Shown piece by piece: positions 34,019 to 39,903 of a stretch of DNA of 39,903 nucleotides. Numbering within the stretch: the stretch's first letter is position 1; each line of letters begins with the position of its first letter. Made by a program: the position numbers and the translations under genes. Source of the stretch: Acidobacteriota bacterium (GTDB taxonomy: Bacteria > Acidobacteriota > Terriglobia > Terriglobales > Acidobacteriaceae); assembly GCA_003225075.1 (NCBI GenBank), contig QIAP01000058.1, positions 1 through 39,903 on the forward strand. Direction: 5' to 3'. Below the pieces are notes generated by a model, which did no database searches, was not told the origin of the DNA, and was given only the letters and a program-made list of their open reading frames with translations.

Positions 34019-34328
34019 GGATTCCAGCTACTGTAAAGGTGAAATCGGGCCCGGGTCAAGCACGAAAACACTATATATGGTGTGGCCATCACAATCAGCG
34101 CATTGTATTGCACAGACAATGTAGCGAAGGCAGCCAAAATACGTGTATTCGTTTGGATGAGGAAAAGAGGCAGGAGAAGTCGCGAGAGCGCAATTACTTT
34201 AGCTTAGGCAAACACGCGAAGCAATCAACAAAAACAGAAGCTGTAATATTACGGCCCGGCTTTGATCAAACAAAAAGGGTGGAAGCCCAGGGGCAGCGTA
34301 CCCCTTTTTTCACCTGGGATTGAAAAAG
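34019..34328. other. Intergenic interval between the M20 peptidase and smc
   Basis: No gene recognised. It is AT-richer than the flanks. Near its end a plus-strand AGGGG/CCCCT hairpin followed by six Ts lies at about 34290-34313, with no annotated plus-strand gene to terminate. Confidence 0.4.
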
Positions 34329-35708
34329 CTACCCCGCGCCGCCCACCTTCTCGAAGAAGGTACAGATGGTCTCGATTCCGCGATAGAAATTAGGAATGTG
34401 GAACTTCTCATTGGGCGCGTGCAGATTGTCATCTGGCAATCCGAATCCCATCATCACACTTGGAATCTTGAGTACGTCCTGGAAGTCGGTCACGATCGGA
34501 ATGGAACCGCCCGAGCGGATGAAAACCGTCTCCTTCTTGAATACATCATGCAGCGCCTCGGTCGCCGCCTTGATGTACTTATTGTCGGTTCCCACAACAC
34601 ACGCGGGGCCCTTGCTCCATACTTTGATCTTTATGTCGATTCCCCTGGGAGTAATCTTCTTTATATAGTTGCTGTACTTCTTAAGAATGTCCTCAGGATC
34701 CTGCTTTGGCACCAGCCGCATCGAGACTTTGGCCGCTGCGCGCGCGGGAATCACCGTCTTAGCTCCGGGAGCGGTGAAGCCGCCCGGCATGCCGTGTACT
34801 TCCAGCGTGGGACGCGCCCATAGCCGGTAGAGCGTCGGGTACTCGCGTTCCCCGATGAGCGTTGTGGAACCCACCTCGGCCTTGCGGAAGGTTTCATCCT
34901 TGAACGGCAACCGCTTCCAGGCTTTGAGTTCGTCTTTGGTCGGTGCCTTCACATCTTTGTAAAAACCGGGAATTAGAATGCGCCCCTTGGCATCCTTTAG
35001 CTTGCTGATGACTTCGATCAACCCGAAAAACGGATTCGGCGCCGCCCCTCCGTACATTCCCGAATGCAGATCGGTTTTCGGACCTACCGCTTCGAGTTCC
35101 GTGTAGACCAGTCCTCGCAAGCCAACGCACAGAGTGGGAAGATCGGGCGCGAACAGCTCGGTATCACAAACCAGCGCGAAATCGGCCTTCAGCTTCGTCT
35201 TCTCTTTGCGGACGTATTCGGCAATCGATTCGCCGCCCACTTCTTCTTCGCCCTCGATGATGACTTTCACATTCAGCGGCAGCTTACCGTGGTGCGACTT
35301 CATCAGCGCTTCAAAAGCCTTAACCTGCATCCAGAGCTGGCCTTTATCGTCCACCGCGCCGCGGGCATAGATATTGTTGTTGCGCTCGGTGGGCTCAAAT
35401 GGTGGAGATATCCATTCATCCAGCGGATCGGGTGGCTGCACATCGTAATGCGCGTAACAGAGAACGGTCGGCTTGCCCGGTGCATGTAGCCAGTCCGCGT
35501 ACACGAGCGGATGGCCTTTGGTAGGCACGATCTGTGTATTTTCCAGTCCAATGCGTCGCAGCTCATTAGCAACGTATTCCGCCGCTTTTTGGACATCCGA
35601 TTTGTGTTCCCGCAAAGTACTGATACTTGGAATGCGTAAAAAAGTCTTCAGCTCACTCAAAAATCGCTGCTGGTTATCGCGGGCATAATTGACTGCCGGG
35701 GAAGCCAT
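34329..35708 (-). CDS. M20-family dipeptidase/carboxypeptidase
   Basis: This 459-residue cytoplasmic di-zinc peptidase (M20A/C, like CNDP dipeptidases) has a start at 35708 supported by AAGGA 8 bases upstream. The extra 17 codons to 35759 lack homology signals. Metal-site motifs are YAHYDVQPPDPLDEW (first His and Asp, about 85-99), GAVDDKGQL (bridging Asp, about 118), EGEEEVGG (general base and Zn Glu, about 150), CDTE (about 181) and a distal SGGSIPI / HAPNEKF His near 440. The dimerisation lid occupies the middle (EVHGMPGGFTAPGAKTVIPA). It probably cleaves dipeptides taken up after external proteolysis. Confidence 0.93.
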   Translation of the reverse strand: MASPAVNYARDNQQRFLSELKTFLRIPSISTLREHKSDVQKAAEYVANELRRIGLENTQIVPTKGHPLVYADWLHAPGKPTVLCYAHYDVQPPDPLDEWISPPFEPTERNNNIYARGAVDDKGQLWMQVKAFEALMKSHHGKLPLNVKVIIEGEEEVGGESIAEYVRKEKTKLKADFALVCDTELFAPDLPTLCVGLRGLVYTELEAVGPKTDLHSGMYGGAAPNPFFGLIEVISKLKDAKGRILIPGFYKDVKAPTKDELKAWKRLPFKDETFRKAEVGSTTLIGEREYPTLYRLWARPTLEVHGMPGGFTAPGAKTVIPARAAAKVSMRLVPKQDPEDILKKYSNYIKKITPRGIDIKIKVWSKGPACVVGTDNKYIKAATEALHDVFKKETVFIRSGGSIPIVTDFQDVLKIPSVMMGFGLPDDNLHAPNEKFHIPNFYRGIETICTFFEKVGGAG

Positions 35709-35913
35709 ATTCGTGTCCTTTTCTCGCGGACGGAGCGCGCTTTCGTGACCTGCGGTCAAACCGTATCAAATCGTTAGTATAACTGAATTGCAGCGCGACC
35801 AATCCGTGCGACGGAGCGCTATGTACCGCGGAAAGCCCATGTTCAGGCGAGCGCTGAAGGAAAACGCCCACTCTCACGACGGGGGATTTATCTTTACAGG
35901 CGCAAAGCTTTCG
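35709..35913. other. M20 upstream region/thiO downstream region
   Basis: There is no gene. On the minus strand a TATACT -10-like hexamer (plus 35777-35782) could belong to the M20 gene, but its -35 partner is poor. Confidence 0.3.
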
Positions 35914-36987
35914 CTATGCCGCTCGAGTTGCGAAGCGCGCGACGGAGAACGCCGAAATGTCATAGTCAATCTTCCCACCCATAACTACCTGCGCCATTAG
36001 CTGTGCTGTCACCGGCGCTAGCAGAATCCCATCGCGAAAGTGACCCGTGGCAACATAATAGCCCGCCACGGAGGTAGCACCCAGAATCGGCAGATCATCC
36101 GGGGTTCCTGGTCGCAACCCCGCCCAATCTTCGAGGATTCGTGCCTGCGCCAACTCTGGAATCAGACCGACAGCCGCCTGATGCAGCCGGTGAATCGTAT
36201 CGGGGTCAGTGCGTTTATCGAATCCAGCCTCTTCGACCGTAGCACCGATCAAAATTCGTCCATCGCTCCGCGGCACCAGGTAAATCTCAGGTGCTCGCAC
36301 CACATGGCGCAATAGCGTACGGGACGGTGCGGCCACGGCGAGCATCTGTCCTCTCACTGGACGTGTGGGAAAGCGAGCCGGCCCAAGCTGTCCCGACCAC
36401 GCACCCGCACAATTCACCACAATCGGCGCGCTGAAAGATGTCTTGGCTGCGCTCACCCCAATCACTCGTCCGTCCGCGAGATCGACCGAGGCCGCCGGGT
36501 CGCCAGAGGAGAAATCAACCTCGCGATGCTTGGCTGTCTTAAGCGCAGCTTTCACCAGCGCACGCGGATCCACGCTGCGTTCTTTGAGATAAATCGCCGC
36601 GTCGTTCCGCGTCGGCGCCAGAGCCGGTTCTAATTTTCTGGGATTCTGAAGCGCATCGCCCGCAACGTCGGCCGGTCGCTGCCCTTGCCGAGTACTCGAA
36701 AAGAGAATCGTGCCTTCCGATCGCAGATCCACGCGTACGCCCGATTCATTTTCCAGTTCGTGAACGAATTCGCGGTACATGCGAGCGCTGGCCGTAGCTA
36801 ACGTTTGCAACGCAGCGGGAGTCTCCACCCCGCAATCCACCAGCATGCCGGCCGCTGCATGCGATGCCTCACGCCCGGGCTCTCCTTTTTCAACCACCAA
36901 TACGCGCGCCCCACCTTTGCGCAACGCGATCGCCAGCGATAGCCCAATAATGCCGCCGCCAACGATGATGACGTCGTAGCTTTTCAC
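35914..36987 (-). CDS. thiO: Glycine oxidase ThiO-like FAD-dependent oxidoreductase
   Basis: This 357-residue flavoprotein of the DAO/ThiO family oxidises glycine (or another small amine) to the imine; ThiO does this for the thiamine thiazole ring. A GTG at 36987 gives VKSYDVIIVGGGIIGLSLAI, a normal FAD-binding start. A longer frame to 37092 has a Cys/Arg-rich leader without merit, and no RBS is strong for either. Motifs are GGGIIG (about 9-14), SHAAAGMLVD (about 43), NCAGAWSG (about 192) and the C-terminal GLRPGTPDDLPILG / GHFRDGILLAP of glycine oxidases. No other thiamine gene is nearby, so a broader D-amino-acid or sarcosine oxidase role is possible. It is divergent from the amidohydrolase. 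Confidence 0.85.
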   Translation of the reverse strand: MKSYDVIIVGGGIIGLSLAIALRKGGARVLVVEKGEPGREASHAAAGMLVDCGVETPAALQTLATASARMYREFVHELENESGVRVDLRSEGTILFSSTRQGQRPADVAGDALQNPRKLEPALAPTRNDAAIYLKERSVDPRALVKAALKTAKHREVDFSSGDPAASVDLADGRVIGVSAAKTSFSAPIVVNCAGAWSGQLGPARFPTRPVRGQMLAVAAPSRTLLRHVVRAPEIYLVPRSDGRILIGATVEEAGFDKRTDPDTIHRLHQAAVGLIPELAQARILEDWAGLRPGTPDDLPILGATSVAGYYVATGHFRDGILLAPVTAQLMAQVVMGGKIDYDISAFSVARFATRAA

Positions 36988-37109
36988 AACAACATTGTAA
37001 AAGACGGCGGTCGAGCGAACTCGGTTGACAGCCCGCCGCCTGCAATTTAGAGTGCCCGCCAACCCGCCACACATTCTGCTGGAGGAATACAAGTTCGGGA
37101 GAACAAAAA

Positions 37110-38582
37110 ATGCGAACCGTCGTCTGCATCATCGGTCTTACGCTATTCAACTGCGCCACACGAGCGCAGATCGCGACCTCGTTAGCGCCTGAAGTTCGTG
37201 AATATGTGAAGGTAGACGCACCCGTGGTGGCCCTAGTCCATGCTCGCCTGATCGACGGTACCGGATCAGCAGCCCGTGACCAGCAGACTGTTGTCATACG
37301 CGAGGGAAAGATTTTATTCGTTGGTCGTGATGGTGACCCACCCCTACCTCGTGATGCAAGAGTTCTTGATATGAACGGACGCACAGTAATTCCCGGCCTG
37401 ATCGACATGCACGGTCACATGTTCTATACCGCGGGGAATGTCTTCACTAAGGATGGCAAGCTGGCCCCCGGCGGCATCACCCTCAACGAAATGGTTTACA
37501 GCTATCCCCGACTCTACCTGGCTGCCGGAGTAACCGCCGTGCGCACCACTGGCAGCATCGAACCCTACACCGACTTGAACCTCAAGAAGTGGATTGACCA
37601 GGGAATGATTCCCGGCCCCAAAATGGATGTGACTAGCCCTTACCTTGAAGGTCCGGGCACGATGTTTCCGCAAATACACGAACTCACCGGCCCGGACGAC
37701 GCGCGAAAGACCGTCGCATACTGGGCCGATGAAGGCGTCACATCCTTCAAGGCTTACATGAACATCACGCGCGCCCAACTCAAGGCCGCCATTGACGAAG
37801 CGCACCGCCGCAATTTGAAGGTTACTGGTCATCTCTGCTCGGTGACATCACGCGAGGCGGCAGATCTGGGCATCGATAATCTTGAGCACGGCCCTTTGGT
37901 CGTCGATACCGAACTGGTGCCGAACAAGATTCCCGACAAGTGCCCGCCGTTCGCCGACATGCTGGCCGCGCAAGCCAATGCCGACGTAAACGGTCCGGTC
38001 GTGCAGCAGATCATGCGCGATCTCATTCAACGGCACGTAGCCGTGACTTCGACATTGTCGGTCTATGAACTCGACATTCCCAGTCATCTGCCATTGCGCA
38101 AAGAAGTTCTCGACGCCATGTTGCCCGAATCCCTCATCAGCTACCTGACGTTGCGAAATAATGCCGGCAAAGATCCGCACTGGCTCATGCGTTTTCAGAA
38201 GGAAATGCAGTGGGAGCGCGCATTCTACACAGCCGGGGGAACTCTCCTGGCGGGCAGCGACCCCACGGCTGTCGGCTACGTCGTGGGCGGCGACCTGGCA
38301 GGCTACGGTTTTCAGCGCGAGTTGGAACTTCTGGTCGAAGCGGGTTTCACTCCATTAGAAGCGATACACATCGTGACCGCTGGAAACGCGGCGTTTCTCG
38401 GTCAATCCGAACGCATGGGAACCATCGCCCCCGGCAAACAGGCGGACCTCGTCGTTATCAACGGCGATCCCTCGACGAATATTTCTGACATTGAAAAAGT
38501 CGAGATCGTCTTCAAAGATGGAGTCGGATACGACCCAATCAAGTTGCAGGAAGCCGTACGTGGGATGGTCGGCCTGAGATGA
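37110..38582 (+). CDS. Secreted metal-dependent amidohydrolase (imidazolonepropionase/prolidase-like)
   Basis: This 490-residue periplasmic hydrolase of the amidohydrolase superfamily has a signal peptide (MRTVVCIIGLTLFNCATRA, RBS GGGAGAAC). Residues about 40-85 form the composite beta-sandwich (ALVHARLIDGTGS, GRTVIPGLIDMHGHMF), with HxH near 98-100. Later ligands are the probable carboxylated lysine in SFKAYMNI (about 210), His in GHLCSVTS (about 240), His in LEHGPLV (about 261) and the Asp in AGSDPTAVG (about 386). It ends with APGKQADLVVINGDPSTNI. Relatives cleave Xaa-Pro and similar dipeptides, so it may add to the peptide-scavenging set. Confidence 0.9.
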   Translation: MRTVVCIIGLTLFNCATRAQIATSLAPEVREYVKVDAPVVALVHARLIDGTGSAARDQQTVVIREGKILFVGRDGDPPLPRDARVLDMNGRTVIPGLIDMHGHMFYTAGNVFTKDGKLAPGGITLNEMVYSYPRLYLAAGVTAVRTTGSIEPYTDLNLKKWIDQGMIPGPKMDVTSPYLEGPGTMFPQIHELTGPDDARKTVAYWADEGVTSFKAYMNITRAQLKAAIDEAHRRNLKVTGHLCSVTSREAADLGIDNLEHGPLVVDTELVPNKIPDKCPPFADMLAAQANADVNGPVVQQIMRDLIQRHVAVTSTLSVYELDIPSHLPLRKEVLDAMLPESLISYLTLRNNAGKDPHWLMRFQKEMQWERAFYTAGGTLLAGSDPTAVGYVVGGDLAGYGFQRELELLVEAGFTPLEAIHIVTAGNAAFLGQSERMGTIAPGKQADLVVINGDPSTNISDIEKVEIVFKDGVGYDPIKLQEAVRGMVGLR

Positions 38583-38584
38583 GG

Positions 38585-38803
38585 TCAGGCATTCGATTCG
38601 CCGCAAAACGAAAGCGAGACCCAGACTTGCTTGTCCGAACCAGCTGGAGAATCGACGAGTGAGCGGAATCTCTTGTGGTTGAGGGCTCGTTTGAAGGAGT
38701 CCACATACTCTTGCCACGCCCCATTACCTTTAGACGAACACTTCTGGATAGCAGGAGTCCCGCTGCTGCCCACATATAATCCGCTCAGGTGCGAACAAAC
38801 CAC
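38585..38803 (-). CDS. Possible small protein of unknown function
   Basis: This 72-codon minus-strand frame starts GTG at 38803 and ends within 3 bases of the amidohydrolase stop. The residues (CSHLSGLYVGSSGTPAIQKC, then WQEYVDSFKRALNHKRFRSL and SLSFCGESNA) look protein-like, with two Cys pairs and a helix, and the interval is otherwise empty. The RBS is weak. No known family was recognised. It may equally be chance. Confidence 0.3.
   Translation of the reverse strand: MVCSHLSGLYVGSSGTPAIQKCSSKGNGAWQEYVDSFKRALNHKRFRSLVDSPAGSDKQVWVSLSFCGESNA
38774..38779 (+). promoter_or_regulatory. Possible TATAAT -10 box for the downstream membrane protein
   Basis: TATAAT occurs 42 bases before the ATG at 38822. 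The bases 17 upstream (CAGGAG) are a poor -35. Confidence 0.3.
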
Positions 38804-38821
38804 TTAAAACAATCTAACGGT

Positions 38822-39903
38822 ATGAAGCAAAACGACACTGCGGCGTCGCCGCTGTGGGTCTACAACCAGTGGCTCGATCTGATCGTCGGCTGCGGCGCCT
38901 GGTCCGCACCGCTGCTGCTGTTGGCGTATTTCACCGCTGCTTCGAACGTCGTGATTTGGTCAGCCGGCTTCTACGCGCTTGCGCTATTTTTCAACTACCC
39001 GCATTACATGGCGACGATATACCGCGCCTACCATCGTGCGGAAGACGTCCGCAAATACCGCATCTTTACCGTCCATATCACCGCGATCGTTGCGCTTACT
39101 CTGCTGTTGTCACACTTCTGGTTTCGCGCCCTGCCATTGATCTTCACGCTCTATCTGACTTGGAGCCCCTGGCATTACAGCGGACAGAACTACGGCTTGT
39201 TCATGATGTTTGCGCGCCGCGCCGGAGCCAAGCCAACCACTGCCGAAAAACGCGCGCTTTACGCTGCATTTCTCATTTCTTACGTGATTCTTTTCCTGAG
39301 TTTTCACACTGGCAGTTCTAACGATCCACTTTTTCTTTCACTGGGAATTCCGGGAAGGCCGGCCTCGTTCGTGGCCAGCGCCTTAGCGGTCGCATTCGTC
39401 GCACTCTCGGTATTCGGCTTGGCGCGATTGCAGGAGCAGGTTGGCTGGCGTCCGCTGTTGCCGGCACTGACGTTATTCTCCACCCAGTTTGTCTGGTTCC
39501 TGTTGCCGACAATGCTTTCCATGGGCGAGGGCATGCGAATCCCGCAGAGCCGCTACAGTACCGGTGTGCTCGCCGTGATGCATTCCGCGCAGTATCTCTG
39601 GATTACAAGTTATTACGCGCGGCGAGAAGCCGATGCCGAAGGCGTCTCGCGTTGGCGTCCATTTGGTTATTTTGCAATCCTCGTCGCCGGAGGCATTGCC
39701 CTCTTTGTCCCCGGACCGTGGCTTGCCAGCCATGTTTTCCACTATGACTTCACCGCCAGCTTTCTGATTTTCACCGCCTTGGTCAACATCCACCACTTCA
39801 TCCTCGATGGCGCCATCTGGAAATTGCGTGACGGTCGCATCGCCGCGCTTCTTCTGAATTCGCAGGAACGCATTTCGCATGCCGCAACTAGGACGACTAG
39901 CCG
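38822..39903 (+). CDS. His-rich polytopic membrane protein, 3' partial
   Basis: The frame is open from ATG 38822 to the window end (360 residues visible, no stop). It encodes eight or more hydrophobic helices with conserved-looking polar motifs at their ends: NYPHYMATIYRAYH (about 60-73), SHFWFR (about 98), WSPWHYSGQNYGLFMMFARR (about 115-134) and NIHHFILDGAIWK (about 325-337). His residues at helix boundaries, paired as HY..H and HH, resemble membrane-bound di-metal enzymes, but no exact histidine-box set is recognisable. It might also be a transporter or a lipid-modifying enzyme. The start has no strong RBS. The function is unknown. Confidence 0.7.
   Translation, partial: MKQNDTAASPLWVYNQWLDLIVGCGAWSAPLLLLAYFTAASNVVIWSAGFYALALFFNYPHYMATIYRAYHRAEDVRKYRIFTVHITAIVALTLLLSHFWFRALPLIFTLYLTWSPWHYSGQNYGLFMMFARRAGAKPTTAEKRALYAAFLISYVILFLSFHTGSSNDPLFLSLGIPGRPASFVASALAVAFVALSVFGLARLQEQVGWRPLLPALTLFSTQFVWFLLPTMLSMGEGMRIPQSRYSTGVLAVMHSAQYLWITSYYARREADAEGVSRWRPFGYFAILVAGGIALFVPGPWLASHVFHYDFTASFLIFTALVNIHHFILDGAIWKLRDGRIAALLLNSQERISHAATRTTS

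Noticed and set aside
1-39903. CRISPR array or insertion sequence
   Set aside because: No regular direct repeats with unique spacers, no transposase and no terminal inverted repeats were seen.

Overview
The window reads as a piece of chromosome from an Acidobacteriota bacterium, most likely class Terriglobia (the Koribacter/Terriglobus side). Gene content points there rather than any single marker. There is a DUF5818-like secreted protein, MacB-type permeases in tandem, several secreted peptidases (S9, S46, M20), BACON-like Ig repeat proteins, the signal-peptide TPR protein, and a long-type PurC. GC is moderately high. I see no insertion sequence, prophage, plasmid gene or CRISPR array, so this is mostly housekeeping chromosome with small accessory gaps.

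Layout. 1-2069: the 3' end of a large secreted repeat protein with a strong terminator. 2247-2773: a decayed post-COAP-1-like remnant beside tRNA-Arg(CCU). 3016-6230: a small secreted DUF5818-like protein, then two FtsX/MacB permeases with no ATPase next to them. 6265-8711: an S9 peptidase on the minus strand and an approximately 500-base interval holding a 34-codon membrane microprotein ORF with a TATAAT box and a structured leader. 8712-13508, minus strand: metallo-beta-lactamase-fold hydrolase, secG, tRNA-Leu(GAG), and the lower-glycolysis genes tpiA, pgk and gap. 13724-16018: PIG-L deacetylase, PPOX-like flavoprotein, and a P-loop kinase with an arginine/glycine-rich disordered N-terminus. 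16126-18267: S46 dipeptidyl peptidase. 18525-22200: citrate synthase, cysteine desulfurase and mnmA. The last two form a sulfur-relay pair for tRNA 2-thiouridine and have a long hairpin between them.

22418-25352: a secreted protein of unknown role, a DUF948/YtxH pair (membrane coiled-coil and stress-type proteins), a type IV pilin-like protein and a TTG-started zinc-ribbon protein. 25367-29714: an SDR oxidoreductase, a secreted TPR protein, then purC-cvpA-fis-like HTH on the minus strand behind a near-consensus promoter. 30002-33883: smc, with a TTG start and an acidic insertion of about 100 residues in its N-terminal head. 34329-39903: M20 dipeptidase, ThiO-like glycine oxidase, secreted amidohydrolase, and a His-rich polytopic membrane protein that runs off the end.

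No single obvious new defence or mobile system is present. The observations most worth following are the microprotein locus (8444-8645), the 15-bp tandem repeats running into the tRNA-Leu 3' end (10062-10121), the nifS-mnmA hairpin (21000-21074), the acidic SMC head insertion (33296-33619), the RG-tailed kinase (15098-16018) and the His-rich membrane protein (38822-39903).
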